Counted from the stretch's first letter, positions 1 through 4,505 are shown. The stretch: DNA of 6,023 nt from Sediminispirochaeta sp. (GCA_011046055.1 DSBN01000126.1:1-6023), one strand, 5' to 3'. A program made the numbers and translations. Notes: generated from the sequence alone by a model not told the origin.

Positions 1-2
1 AT

Positions 3-569
3 GTATACGTAGACGCTGATAGTGATCTTTGGTTCGATGTTGCTCCTTATGTAACTTACGATCTTACTGAAGATGGTAGTATGTTCGGAGTATGGAGCTT
101 CATGCAGGGGACTACTGCTGATGTTCCCGGTAATTTGGTCCTTGATGTCAAAACTGGATTTTCCGAAGTTGCCGAAGGTTTCGTACCTGGTCTCGAAGCC
201 GGCCTCTATGCCTACCTCTTTGACGTACTTGATTCTGCAGATGCCGACAATGATATGGCCCTTGGTATTGCCTTCAACGCTTCCTATGATATCGATGGTA
301 TCAAACCCTTCGTAGACGTAATGTGGGCGCAGAATAGGGGTCAGTTGCTTGACTCTGCCATGCTGCAGGACGACGATACCGCTTTTGATGCGGATGAAGA
401 CGTGATGACCCTGTCCTTAGGTGTCGAAATGGCTCTGATCGAGAACACTGTATTTACCCTTAAATACGAATCCGACAACTTGGCCGACGACACCCTTGAC
501 CACAGCTCTACTGGTGAAGCTGGAATCGACAAGGGCCGCATTACCTTCTCAACCAAGATCAGCTACTAA
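3..569 (+). CDS. Outer-membrane beta-barrel (porin-like) protein, 5' truncated
   Basis: The frame is open from base 3 with no start in the window, so only the last 188 residues are present. The protein has no cysteine and alternates short amphipathic stretches rich in aromatic and small residues (for example around LWFDVAPYVTYDL and GLEAGLYAYLFDVL) with acidic turns such as DSADADND and LQDDDTAFDADEDV, as expected of beta-hairpins and loops. It ends TFSTKISY, an alternating strand with a terminal aromatic residue, which is the known C-terminal signal for outer-membrane barrel insertion. An intrinsic terminator follows 24 bases after the TAA stop. Codons ending in T or A (gct, gta, ggt, gat) are commoner than in the GC-rich genes downstream, which could reflect high expression or different ancestry. 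The family could not be named; a porin or major surface protein is the best guess. ATG codons at 73 and 81 are internal and are not the true start. Confidence 0.75.
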   Translation, partial: VYVDADSDLWFDVAPYVTYDLTEDGSMFGVWSFMQGTTADVPGNLVLDVKTGFSEVAEGFVPGLEAGLYAYLFDVLDSADADNDMALGIAFNASYDIDGIKPFVDVMWAQNRGQLLDSAMLQDDDTAFDADEDVMTLSLGVEMALIENTVFTLKYESDNLADDTLDHSSTGEAGIDKGRITFSTKISY

Positions 570-593
570 GTTAGGTCTTTACAGAGATTTTCC

Positions 594-619
594 AACCCCG
601 CCGAGAGGCGGGGTTTTTT
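594..619 (+). terminator. Intrinsic terminator of the beta-barrel gene
   Basis: A perfect 9-bp stem (AACCCCGCC at 594-602, GGCGGGGTT at 607-615) is closed by a GAGA tetraloop of the stable GNRA type, and the T run at 614-619 follows. It lies just downstream of the TAA at 567-569, so it ends that transcript. Confidence 0.93.
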
Positions 620-689
620 GTTTGCCCAGCGAATCGAGCAAACCCTTCTTGCTTAAAGAAGCAGGCATCGCCCCGACCAGGGGGAAGAT

Positions 690-1020
690 AGTCCAAATTG
701 CAAGGGCGTCATTGGCAACGGTGGGGTCTGAAGGAAGCATTAGGAAGTGAACGGTACATAGCGAAAGCGAACCTGATACGGCAGTACAGGCAGGTAAGCG
801 TGCAAAATAGCGCGAAGTCCTCTATATGATCGGATGCATGATGTGAGTGAGGATGAGGAGGAGCAAAGCTGGAAGACTGTATGAAGCCGCGACGAAAATC
901 ACGTCGTATTTCCTTCCCGAAGTCTATGAACTAGGTGAATACGGAATCCGATTACGATGCTATGTACGGTTCTACGAGAGGGTATAAAGAGGGGGGGGGT
1001 ATCCCTCTACTATCCTTATC
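690..1020 (+). mobile_element. Degenerate, ORF-less group II intron remnant
   Basis: No gene can be supported between 570 and 1045. Instead the stretch shows the ordered hallmarks of a group II intron RNA. The domain I-like string GTCTGAAGGAAGC is at 726-738, followed by the GCGAAAGCGAACCTGATA-type segment (771-788) and the AAGCGTGCAAAATAGCG / GAAGTCC segment (796-820). A domain V 3' strand, ATGTACGGTTC, is at 962-972, then GAGAGGG and a domain VI-like hairpin (988-1008) ending CCTCTACTAT, close to where an intron 3' end would fall (about 1012-1020). No reverse transcriptase/maturase is present, and only about 120 bases separate the domain II/III-like region from domain V, so domain IV lacks its usual ORF. 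No GUGYG-type 5' end was found, so the 5' boundary is uncertain; 620-690 may be intron too or plain spacer. Recognition rests on remembered consensus motifs, not a covariance search. Confidence 0.6.
944..972 (+). ncRNA. Damaged domain V of the group II intron remnant
   Basis: The 3' strand ATGTACGGTTC (962-972) matches the strongly conserved group II domain V consensus. The 5' strand reads GAATCCG (944-950) where GAGCCGT is expected. G-A-A and C-C-G still pair with the 3' strand, but the catalytic AGC triad has become A-A-T-C, leaving a bulged T. The element is 29 bases long against the usual 34 or so, so the distal stem is shortened too. Known ribozyme chemistry requires the triad, so I infer that this copy cannot splice. 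Confidence 0.5.
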
Positions 1021-1045
1021 GATGTAGCTATCTCTGAACTGAGCC

Positions 1046-1714
1046 CTATTGGGTGTAGAGGATCGACAGCCCGTAACCCCGCTTCATCAAGCCCCACGGC
1101 CTCCAGCCGGAAGCCACGTCACTCTCTATCTTCTCTTTCAGCTCCTCGTCGTCGATGGTGTAGAAGTTGACGAAGAAGGAGCCAGGCTCGTGGTCCTCGA
1201 AGGCCAGCAACAGAAACCACAGCCGATCCTCCAGCCCGGAGATACCCCAGGGGTGAAAGCCCTGTTCGCGGAAATCCGTCAGGGTCTCGGACATCTCCTC
1301 CTCATTCAGTGACGTCGAAGTCAGGCGCCAGCCCTCGATCTCGTAGGGTGAACGGATGAAAATCCCGTAAAAGGAGTCGCCGATGTAGGAAATATCCATC
1401 GGCAGCCAGCCCTCCTTAATGAACTCGGTGAACTCCGCCTCGAAGCTCGATGCGTCGTCGAATTGATACAGCACATAGCGCTCGGCCTCTAGCTCGCCGG
1501 CCGGCGCGTAGAGCACCGCGATCTCTCGTCCAGGACTCACCTCGAGCCCCACCGGAATGTAGCCGTGTGTGAGCACCTCTTCGATCTGCTCCGAGACCGT
1601 CTCGGTGTCGTAGGGGTAGGATGCCAGCAAGACCTCCTGCTCCTGCTGAGCGCTCAACAGAAGGGGCATCAGTATGAGAAAGATGATAAAAGTAGTTGTC
1701 TTAAAGTATTTCAT
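1046..1714 (-). CDS. Exported protein of four ~50-residue repeats, function unknown
   Basis: A 222-residue protein. Residues 1-22 look like a type I signal peptide: K2 and K5, a hydrophobic core to L20, then cleavage after S-A at 22. There is no lipobox cysteine. The mature part consists of four diverged copies of one unit (about 29-70, 80-122, 128-171 and 180-220). In each copy a polar amphipathic helix leads into a motif G-[YWF]-x-P-x-[GD]-[LI] (GYIPVGL, GWLPMDI, GFHPWGI, GWRPWGL), followed by a short gap and a hydrophobic strand such as EIAVLYA, FYGIFIR, WFLLLAF or LSILYT. I do not recognise the family; Pfam-type bacterial tandem repeat domains would be a first comparison. The ATG at 1714 is the only start possible, because an in-frame TGA lies four codons upstream and no GTG or TTG intervenes. 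GGAGG sits only one base before the ATG, which is unusual. It is divergent from the WD40 lipoprotein, suggesting a shared envelope function, but that is weak evidence. Confidence 0.8.
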   Translation of the reverse strand: MKYFKTTTFIIFLILMPLLLSAQQEQEVLLASYPYDTETVSEQIEEVLTHGYIPVGLEVSPGREIAVLYAPAGELEAERYVLYQFDDASSFEAEFTEFIKEGWLPMDISYIGDSFYGIFIRSPYEIEGWRLTSTSLNEEEMSETLTDFREQGFHPWGISGLEDRLWFLLLAFEDHEPGSFFVNFYTIDDEELKEKIESDVASGWRPWGLMKRGYGLSILYTQ

Positions 1715-1720
1715 GCCTCC

Positions 1721-1749
1721 ATTGTGTCAAAGACCGGCCTTAATTTCAA
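1721..1749 (-). promoter_or_regulatory. Possible sigma70 promoter of the four-repeat protein
   Basis: Read on the minus strand, TTGAAA (1749-1744, 5 of 6 consensus) and CACAAT (1726-1721, 4 of 6) are separated by 17 bases. Transcription would then begin near 1714, which is the A of the ATG itself, giving a leaderless or nearly leaderless mRNA. That would fit the poor spacing of the GGAGG next to the start codon. Weak matches of this kind also arise by chance. Confidence 0.35.
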
Positions 1750-1783
1750 CGACCGAAGACCCGATGAAAAAAAACAAAGGCTG

Positions 1784-1792
1784 TGTTATGCT
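1784..1792 (+). promoter_or_regulatory. Possible extended -10 of the WD40 lipoprotein gene
   Basis: TG-T-TATGCT has the form of an extended -10 element (TGnTATAAT), 28 bases upstream of the start codon. No convincing -35 box lies 16-18 bases upstream, which extended -10 promoters can tolerate. It is the only candidate I see in the 106-bp divergent spacer on this strand. Confidence 0.3.
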
Positions 1793-1820
1793 GGTGGCGA
1801 GCAGCACGAGGAGGAACGAC

Positions 1821-2846
1821 ATGAAAAAACAGCTACTCTTTCCACTATTGATTCTCGCGGGACTCGGACTCCTGTATTCCTGCGCCACCTACACCCATCC
1901 CGACAAGTACGGCTTCACCGAACGCAGCGACATACAAGCCCACCAGGATGAAGTTCTGGACATCGACCTCTCCGCCGACGGCCGCTTCATGGCCTCTGCC
2001 GCTCTGGACGGTACAGTCAAGCTCTGGGACGCCCGCAGCTATGAGGAGCTGCGCGGCTTCGAAGGTCACCCCGCGCCGGTGAACTCCCTGTCTCTGAACG
2101 CCGACGGAAGCCTCCTGGTCACTGGCTGCCGCGACGGAGCACTGCGGATATATCGGACCGAGGACGCCGAGCTCCTACACACCATGCGCGGTCATGCGGA
2201 GGATGTGTTCACCGTCGCCTTCTCACCCGACGGTGAGTACGTGCTCTCCGGCGGACGTGATGGAACCCTGCGCTACTGGCGCGCCGCTGACGGGGAGCTG
2301 CTCAAGGTCCTGCGGGGTCACAGCCGCACCGTCAACGCGGTCGTCTTCAGCTCCGACGGATCCAAGGCGTACTCCGCCTCCCTCGACGGAAGTTTCCGCT
2401 CCTGGTACCTGGGCGATGAGCTCGCTCCGGGTTTTGTGGAAAAAATAAACAGCTTTGGACTGCTCAACCTCGACCTCCACCCCTCGGGAGACCGGATCGC
2501 CTTGATCGGGATCGACAGCGTCTACGACTCCACCGAGAAGAGCTGGCAGCGGGTCTTTCCGGTCTATCTGGCCGATATAGGCGAGATAGGGACCGAAAAT
2601 ATTGAGACTCGCGACGGGCACAGCCGCTACGCCTGGGCCTTGGCCTGGTCACCCGACGGCAGTACCGTGGTCTCCGGAGGGAACGATCGACAGCTCTTTT
2701 TCCGAGACGGCCGGAGCCCCCTCAAGGCTCAGAAGGTCTACCCTCGGATCGGGTCAATCTGGGACGTAGAGTATTCCCCCGACGGTGACCGCGTCTTCGT
2801 TGCCGGTGCCGACGGTCGGATCGCGGTCTTCGGCACCAAACCCTAG
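1821..2846 (+). CDS. WD40 beta-propeller lipoprotein
   Basis: A 341-residue protein when started at the ATG at 1821, which has AGGAGG at 1809-1814 with a 6-base spacer. The frame is open further upstream, but no ribosome site supports an earlier start. Residues 1-20 are a lipoprotein signal (MKKQ, then a hydrophobic stretch) ending L-Y-S-C, with C21 the probable lipidated residue; the lipobox is slightly imperfect. From residue 40 onward come seven WD40-like blades, at about 40-73, 82-114, 124-156, 166-199, 208-252, 265-296 and 308-339. Most carry a strand followed by S-x-D-G or S-P-D-G and some a G-H opening with a D-G-T-[VL]-[KR]-x-W ending (TVKLWD, TLRYWR). The fifth is the most divergent and longest, and the last lacks tryptophan. 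Seven units predict one closed propeller, a protein-binding platform with no enzyme motif, tethered in the envelope. The partner is unknown. Confidence 0.88.
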   Translation: MKKQLLFPLLILAGLGLLYSCATYTHPDKYGFTERSDIQAHQDEVLDIDLSADGRFMASAALDGTVKLWDARSYEELRGFEGHPAPVNSLSLNADGSLLVTGCRDGALRIYRTEDAELLHTMRGHAEDVFTVAFSPDGEYVLSGGRDGTLRYWRAADGELLKVLRGHSRTVNAVVFSSDGSKAYSASLDGSFRSWYLGDELAPGFVEKINSFGLLNLDLHPSGDRIALIGIDSVYDSTEKSWQRVFPVYLADIGEIGTENIETRDGHSRYAWALAWSPDGSTVVSGGNDRQLFFRDGRSPLKAQKVYPRIGSIWDVEYSPDGDRVFVAGADGRIAVFGTKP

Positions 2847-2886
2847 ACCGTCTGGCTGTGGCGGTATGTAGAAGATCAGCCGGTCT
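2845..2886 (+). other. Hairpin between the convergent WD40 and vapC genes
   Basis: AGACCG (2845-2850) pairs with CGGTCT (2881-2886), and inside it GGCTG (2854-2858) can pair with CAGCC (2877-2881, sharing one base). The structure sits exactly where two convergent genes end. It lacks an immediate T run, so it is not a canonical intrinsic terminator; the nearest T run (2912-2919) lies inside vapC. It might slow or stabilise both 3' ends. Low confidence. Confidence 0.3.
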
Positions 2887-2889
2887 CAA

Positions 2890-3312
2890 TCAGGTACAAG
2901 TGTGGCTTGAGTTTTTTTTCTCAACGAGCTCGGCCAGCCGGCGGTCGAAACTGACCAGGCGGCCTCCGTTTTTGACCGCGAGAGCGAGAAGATAGGCGTC
3001 GGTGGTCTGCCGGTAGCCGGAGACGGGCAGGTCCCTCACCAAAGAGTAGAAGTCTTCATCGGCGGCCCAGAAACGGTGCTTCGGATGATCGAGATATACC
3101 TTCAGTGCCGACATGGCCAGCTGGAACGAAACGGCCTCACCGACCACATGGGGATTCATAGACAGCCGTACGAAACCGCTTTCGGTGATCGGGCAGGTGG
3201 CAAAAAAGTTTTCCCTCCAAGAGCTAAACCAGGACAGGGCCGGTGAATGGTGGATGTGGTTCCTCCAGGACAGGGCGATCAGCACATTTACATCCGGAAG
3301 GTTGACCATCAC
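2890..3312 (-). CDS. vapC: VapC-family PIN-domain ribonuclease toxin
   Basis: A 140-residue PIN-domain protein. Visible acidic metal-binding residues match the family: D7 in LPDVNVLIAL, E44 in ITESGF, D105 in TTDAYLLALA and D123 in SFDRRL. This is the form with an early N-H-x-H-H motif (residues 18-22). VapC toxins are Mg2+-dependent endoribonucleases that usually cut tRNA or rRNA and are held inactive by a VapB antitoxin encoded just upstream. Here no VapB reading frame can be seen upstream, so it is an orphan, a stand-alone PIN nuclease or a broken pair. The start is GTG at 3312 or ATG at 3309; AGGA at 3322-3319 lies 6 or 9 bases before them. The C-terminus (NSSHTCT) lacks the last hydrophobic strand usual in PIN domains. 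A one-base shift in the A8 run at 2919-2912 would instead give KLKPHLYLIETG and a stop at 2878-2876. So this gene may be frameshifted, programmed or by error. Confidence 0.87.
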   Translation of the reverse strand: MMVNLPDVNVLIALSWRNHIHHSPALSWFSSWRENFFATCPITESGFVRLSMNPHVVGEAVSFQLAMSALKVYLDHPKHRFWAADEDFYSLVRDLPVSGYRQTTDAYLLALAVKNGGRLVSFDRRLAELVEKKNSSHTCT

Positions 3313-3322
3313 AGCTCATCCT

Positions 3323-3344
3323 CGCATCGTAGCATCATGATGCG
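3323..3344. promoter_or_regulatory. Palindromic operator inside the vapC promoter
   Basis: GCATCATGATGC (3332-3343) is a perfect 12-bp palindrome that fills most of the spacer and abuts the -10 box. A second arm, CGCATC at 3323-3328, forms an outer inverted repeat with GATGCG at 3339-3344, so the half-site occurs three times. A dimeric DNA-binding protein here would block RNA polymerase. VapB antitoxins typically bind such palindromes in their own promoters, so the site may have outlived its antitoxin or respond to one encoded elsewhere. Confidence 0.55.
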
Positions 3345-3354
3345 TGTATGTCAA
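3326..3354 (-). promoter_or_regulatory. vapC promoter
   Basis: On the minus strand a perfect TTGACA (3354-3349) is followed after exactly 17 bases by TACGAT (3331-3326, 4 of 6 of TATAAT). Transcription should start near 3319, only 7-10 bases before the vapC start codons. This implies that vapC is transcribed alone, with no antitoxin gene between promoter and toxin. The spacer holds a perfect palindrome, listed separately. Confidence 0.65.
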
Positions 3355-3395
3355 AGCAAGTTCTCAATACTCCGCTTGAACTTAAAAAAGAGATG

Positions 3396-3424
3396 TTTAT
3401 ATTACTGGTATATTGCGGTATACT
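3396..3424 (+). promoter_or_regulatory. Possible promoter of the coiled-coil membrane protein gene
   Basis: TTTATA (3396-3401, 4 of 6 of TTGACA), 17 bases, then TATACT (3419-3424, 5 of 6 of TATAAT). The -10 lies in an imperfect palindrome, CTGGTATA-ttgcgg-TATACTAG (3405-3426, one mismatch), which could be an operator. A start near 3431 would give a leader of about 80 bases, long enough to include the whole hairpin at 3474-3505. Inference from consensus only. Confidence 0.45.
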
Positions 3425-3473
3425 AGGAATAGAACATTTTTTTTATAGCAAATTGAAGCAGCACGGCCTTTTC

Positions 3474-3505
3474 CCTCCTTGTAAAGTACAGAGACTACAA
3501 GGAGG
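3474..3505 (+). promoter_or_regulatory. Shine-Dalgarno-sequestering hairpin in the leader of the coiled-coil gene
   Basis: CCTCCTTGTA (3474-3483) and TACAAGGAGG (3496-3505) are perfect reverse complements: 10 uninterrupted pairs with a 12-base loop. The 3' arm contains the entire strong ribosome-binding site AAGGAGG (3499-3505), five bases before the ATG at 3511. When folded, the mRNA would hide its own ribosome site, so translation should depend on something opening the helix (temperature, a protein, a small RNA or upstream events). The pairing is read directly; the regulatory role is inference. Confidence 0.7.
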
Positions 3506-3510
3506 TATAT

Positions 3511-3927
3511 ATGGGAGAGAGAACGATGACCATTGGTGAGATGGACCGCAAGGGTTTGAAAGAGGTTCTGCGAGAGCTCCTGCCCGAGGTGCTCGGAGAG
3601 TATCGGGATCGTCGGGAGATCGATCTGGTCGAACGGGTGGTACGGGTCGAGGAGGGTCTGCGCAATCTGCACGAGCTGATGCAGCAGCAGCTGAAGTTCA
3701 TGGAGCAGCGGTTCGAGCAGGTGAACCGGCGCTTTGAGCAGGTGGACAAGAGGTTCGAGCAGGTGGACAAAAGGTTCGAGCAAGTGGACAAAAGGTTCGA
3801 GCAAGTGGACAAAAGGTTCGAGGATATGCAGCGCAATATGGACAGGCGCTTCTCGATGTTGCAGTGGTTCATGGGGCTGGGGTTCTCCGGGATTGCCGTG
3901 CTGATGGGGCTGCTGAAGTATCTTTGA
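3511..3927 (+). CDS. Coiled-coil protein with 7-residue repeats and C-terminal membrane anchor (Bdr/DUF1640-like)
   Basis: A 138-residue protein. Residues 10-65 are predicted helical and charged. Residues 67-104 consist of five tandem copies of the heptad RFEQVDK (the first ending NR) plus a partial sixth, RFED, giving hydrophobic F and V positions a heptad apart as in a regular coiled coil. Residues 119-137 (WFMGLGFSGIAVLMGLL) form one hydrophobic segment, so the protein is probably an inner-membrane tail-anchored oligomer with its coil in the cytoplasm. The layout, a repeated coil followed by a terminal membrane helix, is that of spirochaetal Bdr proteins and of DUF1640 proteins; whether it is homologous or merely similar cannot be decided by eye, and its function is unknown. 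The start is ATG 3511, with AAGGAGG at 3499-3505; the in-frame ATG at 3526 has no comparable site. It is followed by ssb, 120 bases downstream, without an obvious terminator between them. Confidence 0.82.
   Translation: MGERTMTIGEMDRKGLKEVLRELLPEVLGEYRDRREIDLVERVVRVEEGLRNLHELMQQQLKFMEQRFEQVNRRFEQVDKRFEQVDKRFEQVDKRFEQVDKRFEDMQRNMDRRFSMLQWFMGLGFSGIAVLMGLLKYL
3709..3825 (+). repeat. 21-bp in-frame tandem repeat encoding RFEQVDK
   Basis: Units begin at 3709, 3730, 3751, 3772 and 3793, with a partial sixth at 3814. The units at 3772-3792 and 3793-3813 are identical, and 3751-3771 differs from them by one base (cag for caa). The outer units are more diverged (cgg and cgc for agg, ttt for ttc). Near-identity in the centre and divergence at the edges indicates recent expansion by slippage or recombination, always in frame. 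Confidence 0.93.
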
Positions 3928-3985
3928 TCCGCTTTGATTTTTTTCAAAAAAAATTATTAAAACTTGAAGCAGAAGGACGCTTTTG

Positions 3986-4040
3986 CTCCTTTCTATAGGT
4001 AGAGCGGATTCCGGAACCGTGAAAAAAGCATAGGAAGGAG
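3986..4040 (+). promoter_or_regulatory. Possible Shine-Dalgarno-occluding helix in the ssb leader
   Basis: CTCCTTTCTAT (3986-3996) can pair with ATAGGAAGGAG (4030-4040) over 11 continuous pairs, one of them U-G. The 3' arm contains the ssb ribosome site AAGGAG (4035-4040). The 33-base loop holds a second small palindrome, TTCCGGAA (4010-4017). The leader also contains TTGAAGCAG and CTTTT blocks in the same order as the leader of the gene upstream. A local hairpin at 3973-3991 (AAGGA with TCCTT) would compete with the long helix, as expected of a two-state switch. The structure is predicted by eye only. Confidence 0.5.
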
Positions 4041-4047
4041 AGAAGCA

Positions 4048-4452
4048 ATGAACAATCTCAATTCGATCATCATCGAGGGGAACCTCACCCGAGACCCCGA
4101 GTACAAGGAGACCCCAAAGGGGACCCCGGTATGTCAGCTGTCGGTGGCGTCCAATCGATTTTACAAGGTCGACGACGAGCAGAGAAAGGAAGTCTCTTTT
4201 TTTATCGTCGAGACCTGGGCAAAGCTGGCCGAGACATGCCGGGAGTATCTGCGAAAAGGCCGCGGGGTGCGGGTCGTGGGACGTTTGAAGCAGGACCGCT
4301 GGACCACCCAGGAGGGCCAGAACCGGGAGCGGGTCAAGATCGTGGCCGAGCACGTGGAGTTCAAACCGCAGTTCAAAAAGAGCGACAACTTCTCGGAGCA
4401 GCAGGCCGAAGAACAGCGGGATGATCAGGAGGACTTGCTCGAAGCGGTGTGA
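4048..4452 (+). CDS. ssb: Single-stranded DNA-binding protein
   Basis: A 134-residue SSB. Residues 1-107 form the OB fold, beginning with the hallmark N-x-x-x-x-x-G-N-L-T-R-D-P-E (5-18). Further conserved features are the strand around VCQLSVASNRFY (28-39), the FFIVETWAKLAE block (51-62) with W57, and GVRVVGRLKQDRW (73-85). It coats single-stranded DNA in replication, recombination and repair, and homotetramers are usual. The tail (108-134) is short, polar and acidic but ends DDQEDLLEAV rather than the canonical D-D-x-[IL]-P-F tip through which most bacterial SSBs bind partner enzymes. Either a different interaction code is used or this is a second, specialised SSB. The start ATG 4048 has AAGGAG at 4035-4040, seven bases upstream. 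No ribosomal protein genes (rpsF, rpsR) flank it, unlike the common rpsF-ssb-rpsR operon. A strong terminator follows. Confidence 0.95.
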   Translation: MNNLNSIIIEGNLTRDPEYKETPKGTPVCQLSVASNRFYKVDDEQRKEVSFFIVETWAKLAETCREYLRKGRGVRVVGRLKQDRWTTQEGQNRERVKIVAEHVEFKPQFKKSDNFSEQQAEEQRDDQEDLLEAV

Positions 4453-4460
4453 GAGTTATG

Positions 4461-4505
4461 CGGGGCGGGCGGCGGCCGTACCGGCCCGTCCCGGCTTTGT
4501 TTTTT
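4461..4505 (+). terminator. Intrinsic terminator of ssb
   Basis: CGGGGCGGGC (4461-4470) pairs with GCCCGTCCCG (4484-4493) with one G-T pair. CGG (4473-4475) and CCG (4481-4483) can extend the stem inward. A T-rich tract, TTTGTTTTTT, follows at 4496-4505. It lies 9 bases after the ssb stop. Confidence 0.88.

Noticed and set aside
496..750. 84-residue frame running from the beta-barrel gene through the terminator
   Set aside because: It crosses a strong intrinsic terminator and enters the intron remnant; spurious.
988..1008. AGAGGG...CCCTCT hairpin as terminator for the minus-strand four-repeat gene
   Set aside because: Read on the minus strand it is followed only by TTATA, a weak tail. Its position matches intron domain VI, although a secondary termination role is not excluded.
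1674..1820. 49-residue N-terminal extension of the WD40 lipoprotein
   Set aside because: It would bury the lipoprotein signal, lacks its own ribosome site and overlaps the divergent gene. AGGAGG points to ATG 1821.
2223..2621. Minus-strand frame opposite the WD40 gene
   Set aside because: It runs against clear WD40 repeats and has no recognisable protein features.
2907..2924. TTGAG-T8-CTCAA inverted repeat as a terminator for the WD40 gene
   Set aside because: The T run is the loop rather than the tail of the 5-bp stem, and it lies inside vapC. It is better explained as the slippery or homopolymer site.
3453..3485. TTGAAG as a -35 box with TGTAAA as -10 before the coiled-coil gene
   Set aside because: The spacer would be 21 bases (24 for the ssb counterpart), too long for a sigma70 promoter; the block is more likely part of the leader or a regulator site.
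3348..3539. Small 63-residue plus-strand frame upstream of the coiled-coil gene
   Set aside because: It has no ribosome site, its start lies in the vapC promoter, and its translation through a T8 run and the hairpin shows no protein-like features.
3973..3991. AAGGA...TCCTT hairpin as an intrinsic terminator after the coiled-coil gene
   Set aside because: The stem is short with a bulge and no T tract follows. It fits better as part of the ssb leader.
3397..4353. Long 318-residue open frame on the minus strand, with LLEPFVH repeats
   Set aside because: It is the antisense shadow of the heptad repeat and ssb. It crosses an intergenic region and a strong ribosome site, and its repeats are simply the complement of RFEQVDK codons.
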